Counted from the first letter of the stretch, positions 8,749-16,687 are shown. The stretch: 64,000 nt of DNA from Micromonospora parva (GCF_000718515.1 NZ_JNZS01000024.1:21446-85445); one strand, 5' to 3'. A program made the numbers and translations. Notes: generated by a model from the sequence alone, not told the origin.

Positions 8749-9141
8749 ATGACACGGGCACGTATGCCGCGTCCGCACGAGGTGGCGGCGGCGCGGCGAG
8801 ATCCGCGACTGCTGCGGGCAGTGCGGGAACGGCGACAGGACGACGCGTGGCGTACCAGGGGTACCTGCCAGAGCGTCGATCCGGAGACCTTCTTTCCGGC
8901 ACCGAACGAACCGGCGGACGCCGCCGTCGCGTTGTGCCGCAGTTGTGACGTACAGGGGTCCTGCCTGGCCTGGGCCCTCGACGTCGGCGACTGCCACGGC
9001 GTCTGGGGCGGCACCACGCCGCGGGAACGACGGGCGATGCTCGTCGCCTGGCGCGGTGAGGTCGACCCCGACCCGGACGCCATCGACGACGCCGGCCCGC
9101 CGGTGCGCGATCGCCTGCTCGCCCTGGTCCCGCTGAGCTGA
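8749..9141 (+). CDS. WhiB family iron-sulfur regulator
   Basis: A 130-residue Wbl protein with the four [4Fe-4S] cysteines in the family pattern (C40, C63, C66, C72; C-x2-C-x5-C) and the GVWGG turn followed by a basic PRERR segment. Such proteins bind sigma factor region 4 and adjust transcription in response to redox or stress. ATG at 8749 follows a strong GGGAGGTGG ribosome binding site; a longer frame from 8680 lacks one. It has no AT-hook, so it is not an obvious WhiB7. The N-terminal 35 residues are highly basic. A hydrolase gene follows 51 bases downstream. Confidence 0.9.
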   Translation: MTRARMPRPHEVAAARRDPRLLRAVRERRQDDAWRTRGTCQSVDPETFFPAPNEPADAAVALCRSCDVQGSCLAWALDVGDCHGVWGGTTPRERRAMLVAWRGEVDPDPDAIDDAGPPVRDRLLALVPLS

Positions 9142-9192
9142 TCGGCGGCCGGGTTCACACCCGTCGGCGGTGCGGCGGCGCAGAATGGGGCG

Positions 9193-9810
9193 GTGCCACC
9201 CAGCGACGACATCGACACCCCGCGCGGTCCGGCGCGGATCGACACCGACCTGCCGGCCCGACCGGCCACCGCCCTGCTCGTCCTCGGGCACGGTGCGGGC
9301 GGCAGCGTCGACGCGCCTGACCTGCTCGCGGTCCGGGACGCGTCGGTCGCTGCCGGGCTGGCGGTGGTCCGGGTGACCCAGCCGTACCGGGTCGCCGGTC
9401 GACGGGCGCCGGCACCGGCCGGTCACCTCGACGAAGCCTGGGCGGCGGTGCTCGGCGTGCTGCGTGACCGGCACGCCGACGTGCCGACGGTGCTGGTCGG
9501 TGGGCGTTCCAGTGGCGCGCGGGTGGCCTGCCGGACGGCCCGCGCGGTGGGCGCGGTGGGCGTGGTCGCCCTGGCCTTTCCGCTGCACCCGCCCGGCCGG
9601 CCGGAACGCTCACGGGCCGCCGAGCTGGACACCGGCCTGCCGACGCTTGTCGTCAACGGTGACCGGGACCCGTTCGGGACGCCGGAGCCGGGGCCGGCGG
9701 TGCAGGTGGTGAGCCGTCCCGGTGAGACGCACGATCTGCGCCGGGATCCGGCCGGCACCGCCGCCGCCGTGCGCGACTGGCTGTCCGCCCAGGGCTGGGC
9801 GGCCGGCTGA
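9193..9810 (+). CDS. Alpha/beta hydrolase family protein (KANL3/Tex30-like)
   Basis: A 205-residue compact alpha/beta hydrolase. GHGAGGSVDAPDL marks the oxyanion region, GGRSSGARVA the nucleophile elbow (GxSxG, Ser), NGDRDPFG the acid loop and GETHDL the catalytic histidine. No signal peptide is visible, so it is probably cytoplasmic. The substrate is unknown. GTG start at 9193. It is followed by a strong hairpin terminator, separating it from sigR. Confidence 0.75.
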   Translation: MPPSDDIDTPRGPARIDTDLPARPATALLVLGHGAGGSVDAPDLLAVRDASVAAGLAVVRVTQPYRVAGRRAPAPAGHLDEAWAAVLGVLRDRHADVPTVLVGGRSSGARVACRTARAVGAVGVVALAFPLHPPGRPERSRAAELDTGLPTLVVNGDRDPFGTPEPGPAVQVVSRPGETHDLRRDPAGTAAAVRDWLSAQGWAAG

Positions 9811-9921
9811 CCGGTCGCGTCGGCTCGCCGAGGCGACCGTTTCCGGTGCCGGGCACGGGTCGTTGCATCCGATGGTGCCGCCGGCCCGATCCGGGCTGGT
9901 GACACCAGTCCTCCCAGGCCC

Positions 9922-9965
9922 TTCCTGGTCCCAGCGCCGGCCGTCGTCGGCGCCGGGACCAGGAA
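9922..9965 (+). terminator. Terminator hairpin after the hydrolase gene
   Basis: TTCCTGGTCC (9922-9931) pairs perfectly with GGACCAGGAA (9956-9965), with an inner GCGCCG/CGGCGC stem. It lies 110 bases after the hydrolase stop and just before the sigR promoter. Confidence 0.7.
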
Positions 9966-9980
9966 CGGGGAGAGCCGGCC

Positions 9981-10007
9981 GGAATGCCCCAGTGGTCATC
10001 TCGCGTT
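9981..10007 (+). promoter_or_regulatory. SigR-type autoregulatory promoter
   Basis: GGAAT at 9981-9985 and GTT at 10005-10007 are separated by 19 bases (18 if CGTT is taken as the -10). This is close to the SigR/SigH consensus GGAAT-N18-GTT. The predicted start near 10015 gives a roughly 30-base leader to the GTG at 10046, which has the ribosome binding site GAGGGGGG. It implies a thiol-stress-inducible transcript of the extended sigR frame. Confidence 0.65.
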
Positions 10008-10246
10008 ACTACCCCCGGACGACTTTTCTGCGAGGGGGGTGACCGGTGCCAACCGAGACACGAAGCCTGGAACAGGATGAACGGGACGCCCGGCAGTTGA
10101 AGCGGCTGCTGGACGGCCCGCAGTGGCCCGCCACGGCGGGACCGGGCGGGGTGGGTGCGGTGAGCACGGGCACACCAGCCGGAAGTGAATCTGTGGGTAG
10201 GTCCGTGCGCGTATCCTCGGCGGGAAAGCATCCGACGCGAGGGGAT

Positions 10247-10873
10247 GTGCGGTTGACCACCGAGAAGACGGACGAGCGCAGGGCCCGATTCGAGCGGGAC
10301 GCGATGCCATTCGTCGATCAGCTCTACGCTGCTGGGCTGCGAATGACGCGCAACCCGGCGGATGCCGAGGACCTGGTCCAGGAGACCTACCTGAAGGCGT
10401 ACGCGGCCTTCCACCAGTTCGAGCAGGGCACGAACCTGAAGGCCTGGCTGTACCGGATCCTGACCAACACCTACATCAACTCCTACCGCAAGCGGCAGCG
10501 CCAGCCGATCCAGGCGCCCACGGAGGAGATCACCGACTGGCAGCTCGCCGAGGCCGAGTCGCACACCTCCAGCGGGTTGCGCTCCGCCGAGACGGAGGCA
10601 CTGGACCGGCTGCCGGACAGTGACGTCAAGGAGGCCCTCCAGCAGTTGCCGGAGGAGTTCCGCCTGGCCGTCTACCTCACCGATGTCGAGGGCTTCTCCT
10701 ACAAGGAGGTCGCGGACATCATGGGTACGCCGATCGGCACCGTGATGTCGCGTCTGCACCGTGGCCGTCGTAATCTGCGCAAGCTGCTCGAGCGCTACGC
10801 GGGGGAGCGGGGCTTCAGTGCGGCCCGCTCGGCGAAGGGTTCGACCGCCGCCGCTGCCGGCCGGGAGGTGTGA
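10247..10873 (+). CDS. sigR: ECF sigma factor SigR (SigH), thiol-oxidative stress
   Basis: An ECF sigma factor with region 2 ([17 protein letters not shown]) and region 4 ([40 protein letters not shown]). It matches Streptomyces SigR and mycobacterial SigH and is followed by its zinc anti-sigma factor. The short form starts at GTG 10247 (or TTG 10253) behind GAGGGG and has 208 residues. The same frame is open back to GTG 10046, which has its own ribosome binding site and a SigR-type promoter, giving a 275-residue form with a low-complexity N-terminal extension. The rsrA start lies one base beyond the stop codon. Confidence 0.93.
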   Translation: MRLTTEKTDERRARFERDAMPFVDQLYAAGLRMTRNPADAEDLVQETYLKAYAAFHQFEQGTNLKAWLYRILTNTYINSYRKRQRQPIQAPTEEITDWQLAEAESHTSSGLRSAETEALDRLPDSDVKEALQQLPEEFRLAVYLTDVEGFSYKEVADIMGTPIGTVMSRLHRGRRNLRKLLERYAGERGFSAARSAKGSTAAAAGREV

Positions 10874-10874
10874 C

Positions 10875-11162
10875 GTGAGCTGTGGGGAGCCGCACGAGAC
10901 GGACTGCCGCGAAGTCCTCGCGGAGGTGTATCTCTACCTGGATCTGGAGTGCGCCGACGAGCGCCGCTCGCTGATCCGGCACCACCTGGACGAGTGCGGG
11001 CCCTGCCTGCGCGAGTACGGGCTGGAGCAGGAGGTGCGGGCGCTGGTGGCGCGTTGCTGTGGCAACGAGACCGCGCCGGACGAGCTGCGTGAGCGGCTGC
11101 GGGTCAAGCTCACCGAGCTGGTGGTCTTCGAGACCAGCGATTCCCGTGAGCTGGCCGACTGA
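10875..11162 (+). CDS. rsrA: Zinc-binding redox anti-sigma factor RsrA
   Basis: A 95-residue ZAS-family anti-sigma factor. Cys11, His37, Cys41 and Cys44 (HHLDECGPC) fall at the same positions as the zinc and redox ligands of Streptomyces RsrA, and Cys3 is also present. Under disulfide stress the cysteines oxidise, zinc is lost and SigR is released. The GTG start overlaps neither gene but follows the sigR stop by one base, with GGGAGGTG in the end of sigR as ribosome binding site, so the two are translationally coupled. Confidence 0.95.
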   Translation: MSCGEPHETDCREVLAEVYLYLDLECADERRSLIRHHLDECGPCLREYGLEQEVRALVARCCGNETAPDELRERLRVKLTELVVFETSDSRELAD

Positions 11163-11183
11163 GCGTCGGCATGAGCTGGCAAG

Positions 11184-11221
11184 ACCGGTGGCCCGGGTCG
11201 ATGTCGACCCGGGCCACCGGT
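11184..11221. terminator. Perfect 18-bp hairpin between rsrA and bL37
   Basis: The arms 11184-11201 and 11204-11221 are perfect inverted copies (ACCGGTGGCCCGGGTCGA) with a 2-base centre. It lies between two convergent genes and can terminate transcription from both sides. Confidence 0.75.
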
Positions 11222-11274
11222 GTATCCGGCCTCGGCCGGCTGAGCGACGACGGGCAGTGGGCCCGTCGACCCGT

Positions 11275-11349
11275 TCAGGAGTTGGGACGCTTGCCGTGGT
11301 TCGCGGCGCTCTTCTTACGAGCCTTCTTCTTCCGGGACTTCTTCGCCAT
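11275..11349 (-). CDS. Small ribosomal protein bL37-like (24 residues)
   Basis: A 24-residue, extremely basic peptide starting MAKKSRKKKARKK and ending ANHGKRPNS. It follows a strong ribosome binding site (GAGGAGGTCAGC before ATG). The N-terminal MAK, the run of Lys/Arg and the C-terminal ANHGKRPN match the actinobacterial 50S protein bL37, described in mycobacterial ribosome structures as an extra 23S rRNA-binding peptide. It is short enough to be missed by gene callers. It is convergent with rsrA and divergent from the biotin carrier gene. Confidence 0.85.
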   Translation of the reverse strand: MAKKSRKKKARKKSAANHGKRPNS

Positions 11350-11576
11350 GCTGACCTCCTCGTGATGGGTCGGATCCGTCCTGCGCACGACCTCGGCGCG
11401 GATGCGGCCACCGGCGGTCCGGCGTCGGGTCCGACCCGCTGATGGTAGTGCGGTCGGCACCCGCCGCCTCCCCCAGGGCGGGACTGCCGTCGCGGCTGTG
11501 CCGCTGCGCGCCCACCACCGGTCGACGCATGATTGGATACATCGGCAGGCACGTCGCGAAGAGGGAGGGCCTGAAC

Positions 11577-11792
11577 ATGGCCGAGGAGATCCGCGCCGAG
11601 ATGGTGGCCAACGTCTGGAAGGTCGTCGCCACGGCGGGTGACACGGTGGCCGAGGGTGACACCCTGGTGATCCTCGAGTCGATGAAGATGGAGATCCCGG
11701 TCGTCGCCGAGTCCGACGGTGTGCTGCAGCAGCTCGCCGTGCACGAGGGCGACGTCGTGCAGGACGGTGACCTGATCGCGGTGATTGCGTGA
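11577..11792 (+). CDS. Biotin/lipoyl-attachment carrier protein (TB7.3-like)
   Basis: A 71-residue stand-alone biotinyl domain with the attachment motif ESMKM (Lys37 is the biotinylated residue) and the usual GDxVxEGD hairpins. It resembles the mycobacterial TB7.3 protein, which is also encoded near sigH/rshA. It may serve as carrier for an acyl-CoA carboxylase or transcarboxylase encoded elsewhere. ATG at 11577 is preceded by GAGGGAGGGCC. The following GNAT gene overlaps by four bases. Confidence 0.9.
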   Translation: MAEEIRAEMVANVWKVVATAGDTVAEGDTLVILESMKMEIPVVAESDGVLQQLAVHEGDVVQDGDLIAVIA

Positions 11793-12298
11793 CCGGATTA
11801 CTGGTCCGTCCGGCCGAGCCCGCCGACTTTCCGGCGGTGGCCCGGCTGACCGTTGCCGCGTACGAGGCGGACGGTCAGCTCAAGGGCGAGCACGGGTACG
11901 GCGAGGTGCTGGCCGACGTGGCGACCCGGGCCGCCAGCGGCGAGGTGCTGATCGCTGTCGATGAGCTGACCGGCGCGGTGCTCGGCTCGGTCACGTTCGT
12001 GCTGCCGGGCACCCCGTTCGCGGAGCTGTCCGGGCCGGGCGAGGCGGAGTTCCGGATGCTCGCCGTCGACCCGGGCGCGCAGGGTCGTGGCGTCGGTGCC
12101 GTGTTGGTCGAGGCGTGCGTCGACCGGGCTACCGGGTTGGGTTGCACGGCGGTGGTGATCTGCGTCCGGGCCGGGATGGCCGATCCGGCGCACCGGCTCT
12201 ACTCGCGGCGCGGGTTCGTCCGCTCGCCGGAGAAGGACTGGTCACCGGCGCCGGGCGTGGACCTGCTCGGCCTGCGCCTGGAGCTGGCGCGCCGCTGA
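11789..12298 (+). CDS. GNAT family N-acetyltransferase
   Basis: A 169-residue GNAT protein. VRPAEPADFPAVARLT is the N-terminal signature and FRMLAVDPGAQGRGVGAVLVEAC is the acetyl-CoA pyrophosphate-binding motif A (RGxGxx). It transfers an acyl group from CoA to an unknown amine. The GTG start overlaps the TGA of the biotin carrier gene (GTGA), so the two are coupled. Downstream of its stop the sequence partly repeats the stop region. Confidence 0.85.
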   Translation: MTGLLVRPAEPADFPAVARLTVAAYEADGQLKGEHGYGEVLADVATRAASGEVLIAVDELTGAVLGSVTFVLPGTPFAELSGPGEAEFRMLAVDPGAQGRGVGAVLVEACVDRATGLGCTAVVICVRAGMADPAHRLYSRRGFVRSPEKDWSPAPGVDLLGLRLELARR

Positions 12299-12358
12299 GC
12301 CGCCGGGCCGTTCCCGCTGAACCGCCCACCGCCGGGCCGTGCTGAGCCGCCGGGCGGG
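12293..12358 (+). repeat. Imperfect direct repeats around the GNAT stop codon
   Basis: CGCTGAGCCGCCGGGCCGT at the end of the gene (12293-12311) recurs in diverged form at 12315-12340 and again as GCTGAGCCGCCGGGCGGG at 12341-12358. The first copy contains the real stop codon. Confidence 0.5.
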
Positions 12359-12364
12359 CCCGGG

Positions 12365-12943
12365 TCAGGCGTCGGGCTCTGTACCGATGGCGGCCAGCAG
12401 CTCGTCGGCCACGTCCAGGGCGAGCTTGCGACGTTCGTCGTCGCTGATGTGCGGGGCGCGGACCGCGAACCAGCTGGTGTGCACCGCGAACAGCGACAGC
12501 ACGGCGCGCAGTTGGGCGGCGGGGGAGTCGTCGCCCCGGCAGAGCGCCCCGGCCAGCTCCATCATCCGGCCGCGCATCTTCTGGCCGGAGGAGAGACTCT
12601 TGAGCGCGGTCTGGTTCTGCTCGAAGAAGCGCATCACCGACGGCTGACTGCCGTCGAACATCGTGTCGGCGTATCGGGAGATCAGCTCCCGCCGGGTGGC
12701 CAGGGTGGCGGGCTGGGTGGCGGCCCAGGCGGTCAGCGCGTCCATCCGCTCCAGGCGGTCCTCGACGAAGCTGGCGACGATGTCGTCCTTGCTCTTGAAG
12801 TGGTAGTAGAGCGCAGCTTTGGTGACGTTGAGGCGCTCGGCGATCTCCCGGAGCGAGGTCTTCTCGTACCCCTGCTCGGTGAAGAGTTCGAGCGCGACGG
12901 CCTTGATCCGTTCCCGCGTTCCGCCGCCTGTGCTCTCGCTCAC
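12365..12943 (-). CDS. TetR family repressor of the adjacent exporter
   Basis: A 192-residue TetR regulator. The N-terminal helix-turn-helix has the family pattern (TSLREIAERLNVTKAALYYHFKSKDDI), followed by a helical ligand-binding domain. GTG at 12943 follows GGAGGG; the upstream ATG at 12982 would place the start inside the operator. It is divergent from an EmrB/QacA-type MFS exporter 111 bases away, with strong palindromes between them, so it probably represses the exporter and perhaps itself until a drug-like ligand binds. Confidence 0.9.
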   Translation of the reverse strand: MSESTGGGTRERIKAVALELFTEQGYEKTSLREIAERLNVTKAALYYHFKSKDDIVASFVEDRLERMDALTAWAATQPATLATRRELISRYADTMFDGSQPSVMRFFEQNQTALKSLSSGQKMRGRMMELAGALCRGDDSPAAQLRAVLSLFAVHTSWFAVRAPHISDDERRKLALDVADELLAAIGTEPDA

Positions 12944-12961
12944 GCACGCCCTCCAAATGGC

Positions 12962-12990
12962 TTGACCGTTGCTCGTACCCAACTTACCGT
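12962..12990 (+). promoter_or_regulatory. Candidate promoter of the MFS exporter
   Basis: TTGACC (12962-12967) and TACCGT (12985-12990) are separated by 17 bases, matching a vegetative actinobacterial promoter. The predicted start falls within the palindromic operator, consistent with repression by the divergent TetR protein. Confidence 0.5.
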
Positions 12991-13027
12991 GCGGCTAGTA
13001 AGGTGACTAGCCGGGCGGCAAGTAAGT
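12982..13027. promoter_or_regulatory. Nested palindromic operator for TetR
   Basis: GGCTAGT (12993-12999) and ACTAGCC (13006-13012) form a perfect inverted repeat with a 6-base spacer. It is enclosed by ACTTAC (12982-12987) and GTAAGT (13022-13027). A further GTAAG (12998-13002) pairs with the first CTTAC. This could hold two TetR dimers. Confidence 0.65.
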
Positions 13028-13054
13028 ACGGCAATCCTCGGGGGGAGCTTATCC

Positions 13055-14641
13055 ATGACTCAGGCAACCCAGGTCGGCACACGACCCAACAACATCAGGG
13101 TCGTGCTGTTCGGGCTGATGATCGCGATGATGCTCGCGATGCTCGACAACATGATCGTCAGCACCGCGTTGCCGCGGATCGTCGGCGAGTTCGGCGGGCT
13201 CAACCACTTCACCTGGGTGGTCACCGCGTACGTCCTGGGCACCACCGTCTCCACCCCGATCTGGGGCAAGCTCGGTGACCTCTACGGCCGCAAGTCGGTC
13301 TTCCTGACCTCGGTCGTCATCTTCCTGGTCGGCTCCGCCCTCTGCGGCATGGCCGGCTCCGGCATGTTCGGCGGCCCGCAGGACGGCATGGTCCAGCTCA
13401 TCGCCTTCCGGGCCGTGCAGGGCCTCGGCGCCGGTGGCCTCATGGTCGGCGTGATGGCGATCATCGGTGACCTGGTCCCGCCCCGCGAGCGCGGGCGCTA
13501 CCAGGGCATGATCGCCGGCATCATGGCCATCGCCATGGTCGCCGGCCCGCTGGTCGGCGGCTTCATCACCGACCACCTCTCCTGGCGCTGGGCGTTCTAC
13601 GTGAACCTGCCGCTGGGCGGTGTCGCGCTGCTCGTGCTGATCACCACCATGCACCTGCCGAAGTACCGCACCGAGCACCGGATCGACTGGCTCGGCGCCG
13701 GGCTGCTCTCGGTCGGCATCACCGCGATCGTGCTCATCACCACCTGGGGTGGCAACGAGTACGACTGGACCTCGACGCAGATCCTCGGCCTGGCCGTGCT
13801 GGCCGTCGTCGCGTTGGTGGTGTTCGGGCTGGTGGAACGCCGGGTCCAGGAACCGATCCTGCCGCTGGCGCTCTTCGCCAACCGCAACTTCGCGCTGATC
13901 TCGGTGATCGGCTTCCTGCTCGGCTTCGCGATGTTCGGCGCGATGAACTTCCTGCCGCTCTACCAGCAGACCGTGCAGGGGGCGTCGGCGACAAACAGTG
14001 GTCTGCTGTTGCTGCCGCTGATGTTCGGCATGCTCGTCGTCTCGCTGGTCATCGGCCGGGCGATCACCCGCAACGGCAGGTACCGCGCGTACCCGATCAT
14101 CGGTGGCGTGGTGATGACCGCGGGCATGGCGCTGCTGTCCATGCTCGACACCGACACCAGCAAGTTGATGTCCTCGCTGTACATGATCGTGCTCGGTGTC
14201 GGCATGGGCTTCCTCATGCAGACGTCGATGCTGATCGCGCAGAACAGCGTGGAGCAGAAGGACCTCGGCGCGGCCAGCGGCGCGGCCACCTTCTTCCGGT
14301 CGATCGGCGGCTCGTTCGGCATCTCGCTGTTCGGCGCTATCTTCGCCAACCGGCTGGCCAGCTCGGAGGGCGGTCGGGCCTTCGGCGGCGGCGAGGCCGG
14401 CGCCGGGATGGACCTGGCGAAGCTCAGGGAGTTGCCCGCTCAGGCCCGCGAGGCGGTGCTCGGCGGTCTCTCCGACGCCATCTCGCACGTCTTCCTCTGG
14501 GCGGTCCTGTTCACCATCGTGATCCCGGTGCTCGCCTGGTTCATCAAGGAGATCCCGCTGCGGACCGCGAACGAGGCCCCGCCGCAGGCCACCCCGGAGG
14601 AGGACGCCGAGGTCGCCCTCGGCAAGGCCCCCGTCGCGTAA
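13055..14641 (+). CDS. DHA2 family MFS multidrug exporter (EmrB/QacA type)
   Basis: A 528-residue major-facilitator protein with about 14 hydrophobic helices. Motif A (GKLGDLYGRK) lies after TM2, the acidic residue motif MLDNMIVSTALPRIVGE is in TM1, and antiporter motif C (GPLVGGFITDHLSWRWAFYVNLPLG) is in TM5. It should expel drugs or toxic compounds in exchange for protons. ATG at 13055 follows GGGGGGAGC. Regulation is probably by the divergent TetR gene through the palindromes just upstream. The C-terminal tail is short and acidic. Confidence 0.93.
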   Translation: MTQATQVGTRPNNIRVVLFGLMIAMMLAMLDNMIVSTALPRIVGEFGGLNHFTWVVTAYVLGTTVSTPIWGKLGDLYGRKSVFLTSVVIFLVGSALCGMAGSGMFGGPQDGMVQLIAFRAVQGLGAGGLMVGVMAIIGDLVPPRERGRYQGMIAGIMAIAMVAGPLVGGFITDHLSWRWAFYVNLPLGGVALLVLITTMHLPKYRTEHRIDWLGAGLLSVGITAIVLITTWGGNEYDWTSTQILGLAVLAVVALVVFGLVERRVQEPILPLALFANRNFALISVIGFLLGFAMFGAMNFLPLYQQTVQGASATNSGLLLLPLMFGMLVVSLVIGRAITRNGRYRAYPIIGGVVMTAGMALLSMLDTDTSKLMSSLYMIVLGVGMGFLMQTSMLIAQNSVEQKDLGAASGAATFFRSIGGSFGISLFGAIFANRLASSEGGRAFGGGEAGAGMDLAKLRELPAQAREAVLGGLSDAISHVFLWAVLFTIVIPVLAWFIKEIPLRTANEAPPQATPEEDAEVALGKAPVA

Positions 14642-14668
14642 CCCCCCACCCCACCCCACCCCGCCCCT
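14642..14668 (+). repeat. C-tract array after the exporter stop codon
   Basis: Immediately after the TAA stop there are five consecutive runs of four or more C separated by single A or G. The minus strand therefore has a G-run array of the kind that can form a G-quadruplex. Confidence 0.5.
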
Positions 14669-14678
14669 AGCCCCACAC

Positions 14679-14758
14679 CCCCGCGATCTTGCACTTTGTG
14701 CGGTGACATAAGCCCTCTATACCGGCAAAACGCCGACAGAAAGTGCAAGATCGCGGGG
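14679..14758. repeat. Large intergenic inverted repeat A
   Basis: The arms 14679-14697 (CCCCGCGATCTTGCACTTT) and 14740-14758 are perfect 19-base inverted copies around a 42-base loop. A third partial copy of the arm (CAAGATCGCGGGG) lies at 14771-14783. It sits between the convergent exporter and TPR genes and shares the GCGATCTTG core with the element at 51693-51770. Confidence 0.7.
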
Positions 14759-14795
14759 ATGGGGCGCGGGCAAGATCGCGGGGGTTGGCAGGGAG

Positions 14796-16622
14796 TCAGC
14801 GGCGGAGCAGGCGTTGCCAGAGGCGGCGTAGGGGGTTGCGGGGGCGGGGGAGTCGGGGGGAGTGGGCGTTCAGCAGCTCGGTGGCCAGTGCCGCGGTCGC
14901 CGGGTCGAGCTGTGGGGCGGCCAGTGCCAGGTGCGCCAGTGACGCGGCGATCGGGACCGGTCGGGTCCGCGCCACGGCGGCCACGTCGGCCAGCCGCTCC
15001 GCCACCACCCGGGCCACGTCCGGCCGTACCGAAGGGTCCACCCAGGCCGCGGTGACGAGGGCGAACAGCGCCGCCTCGGTGACCCAGTCCTCGACGCCCC
15101 AGATCAGGTCGAGGAGCACCCGGCGTCGGGTCGAGCCCTCCCACGGCTCGTCGGTGCGGTGGTGCAGCAGCCCCAGACAGGCCCACACCTGCACGCCACG
15201 GACCCAGACCGACGGGTCGTGAGCCGCCAGCAGCCGACCTACCGCGTTGGCCGGCGCGGCCGGCGGGTGCACCAGCAGGCCGAGCAGGTCGGCCAGCTCA
15301 AGGCCGGCCAGGCCCACCGCCGCGTCGTACGCCGCCGGTGGGTGCGCCCACGCCGGGTGGGCGATCTGCCCGATCCGTTCGACAGCAGCCGCCGAGGGCG
15401 CGGCCAGCGCGGGCGTGGGGACGGCGTCCGCGTAGTGCCACAACCGCTGCGCGGACGCCCGTCGGGGTTCGCGCGGGTCGGGCTCCGGCGCGCCGACGAC
15501 CTCGATCCGCAGCCCGGGGGCGGTGGCGATCGCCGTCCCGACCGCGCTGGGCGGGGCGGCGGCGGGTAGGCGTACGGCGCCGCCGAGACCGTTGTCGTCA
15601 TCGGCCACCGCCTGGCGCATCGCGTCGACCAGGGGCCCGCCGGCCGGGGTGAGTTGCCCGAGCCAGGGCTTGCCTCGGCAGCACTGGGCCAGGTCGCCGT
15701 GCTCGTGGCTGTCGTCCGGGTGGTCCCGCACGAAGTCGGCGAGCGCGACCAGGTGGGCGAGGTCGCCGTCGCGCAGGTGCCGCAGGCGGTGGGCGGTGTG
15801 CACCGCGCAGTCGAACGACGGATCGCGGGCCAGCGCCCGCTCGGTCCACTCCAGCGCCTCGTCCAGTCGGCCGATCTCGGCCAGGGTGCCGGCGATGTCC
15901 GCGTAGATCGCCAGGTCGTCGGGGTCCAGCTCGACGGCCCGACCGAGGGCCGCGAGGCCGTCGCGGGTCCGGCCTGAGCTGCGGTACGCGTACCCGAGCC
16001 ACACCTCGCCCATCTTCGAGGGCTGGGCGCGTACCCCTCGGGTGGCCCAGCGGACCGCCAGCTCGGTCTCGCCGAGGCGCCGGGCCAGCGCGGACGCCGC
16101 GCCCAGCAGTAGGCCGTGTTCCGGGTGCACGGTGGCCGCGTTGCGCGCGAGGGTGAGGTACGGGGACAGCGGGGCCCGGCCGATGCGGGGGACGGGGTCG
16201 GGCAGCGCGGCGCAGATCTGCATGAGGACGCGGGCGATGTGCTCCGGGTCCAGTCGTTCGGCCAGTTCGGGCGCGGTGACCCAGGGCACGGCGGCCCACT
16301 CGGTGCCGGGTGCGTACGCCGTCGCCGCGGCCAGCAGCTCCAGCCCTTCGGCGGGGCGGCCGGCGGTGGCCAGGAGGTGCGCGCGGGCGACCACCGCGCC
16401 CACGAAGGTGTGGTGGTTGATCGGGAAGAGGTCGAGGCCGCCGCCGCTCGTCGCAGCGAGCCGGGCCAGCGTCTCGTGCACCTCCGGAAGGGTGGGGGCC
16501 TGCGCCAACGCGCCGGCGAGGTGGCCGGCGGCGTGGTGCAGGTCGCCCTCGTCGAGGGCCAGCCGGGCCAGCGCCAGCTCCTCCGTCACGGAGAGCGCGG
16601 GATCGTCCGTTCCCTCAGGCAC
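14796..16622 (-). CDS. Tetratricopeptide repeat protein
   Basis: A 608-residue, Ala/Leu-rich helical protein with TPR-like repeats through residues 10-300; clear units include WLGYAYRSSGRTRDGLAALG and IYADIAGTLAEIGRLDEALE. The C-terminal half is also helical but not a clear TPR. It ends in a very basic stretch (RPRNPLRRLWQRLLRR). There is no signal peptide or catalytic motif, so the likely role is protein-protein interaction. It is divergent from the SIS-domain gene across a 167-base region containing palindromes. Its 3' end faces the exporter. Confidence 0.75.
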   Translation of the reverse strand: MPEGTDDPALSVTEELALARLALDEGDLHHAAGHLAGALAQAPTLPEVHETLARLAATSGGGLDLFPINHHTFVGAVVARAHLLATAGRPAEGLELLAAATAYAPGTEWAAVPWVTAPELAERLDPEHIARVLMQICAALPDPVPRIGRAPLSPYLTLARNAATVHPEHGLLLGAASALARRLGETELAVRWATRGVRAQPSKMGEVWLGYAYRSSGRTRDGLAALGRAVELDPDDLAIYADIAGTLAEIGRLDEALEWTERALARDPSFDCAVHTAHRLRHLRDGDLAHLVALADFVRDHPDDSHEHGDLAQCCRGKPWLGQLTPAGGPLVDAMRQAVADDDNGLGGAVRLPAAAPPSAVGTAIATAPGLRIEVVGAPEPDPREPRRASAQRLWHYADAVPTPALAAPSAAAVERIGQIAHPAWAHPPAAYDAAVGLAGLELADLLGLLVHPPAAPANAVGRLLAAHDPSVWVRGVQVWACLGLLHHRTDEPWEGSTRRRVLLDLIWGVEDWVTEAALFALVTAAWVDPSVRPDVARVVAERLADVAAVARTRPVPIAASLAHLALAAPQLDPATAALATELLNAHSPRLPRPRNPLRRLWQRLLRR

Positions 16623-16667
16623 GTCGTCCTCTCGTGGCAGCTAGACCGGGTGCGGCGGGTGAAGCTT

Positions 16668-16687
16668 AGTTGATATTGAGATCAACT
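16668..16687. promoter_or_regulatory. Palindromic operator upstream of the SIS gene
   Basis: AGTTGAT (16668-16674) and ATCAACT (16681-16687) form a perfect 7-bp inverted repeat with a 6-base spacer in the divergent TPR/SIS promoter region. CTGGTGATCAG follows directly. The size and symmetry suit a GntR- or LacI-type dimer; no such regulator is encoded nearby. Confidence 0.5.

Noticed and set aside
12965..13278. Short plus-strand frame from 13003 at the start of the MFS gene
   Set aside because: It begins inside the TetR operator and reads out of frame into the exporter; the exporter start at 13055 has the ribosome binding site.
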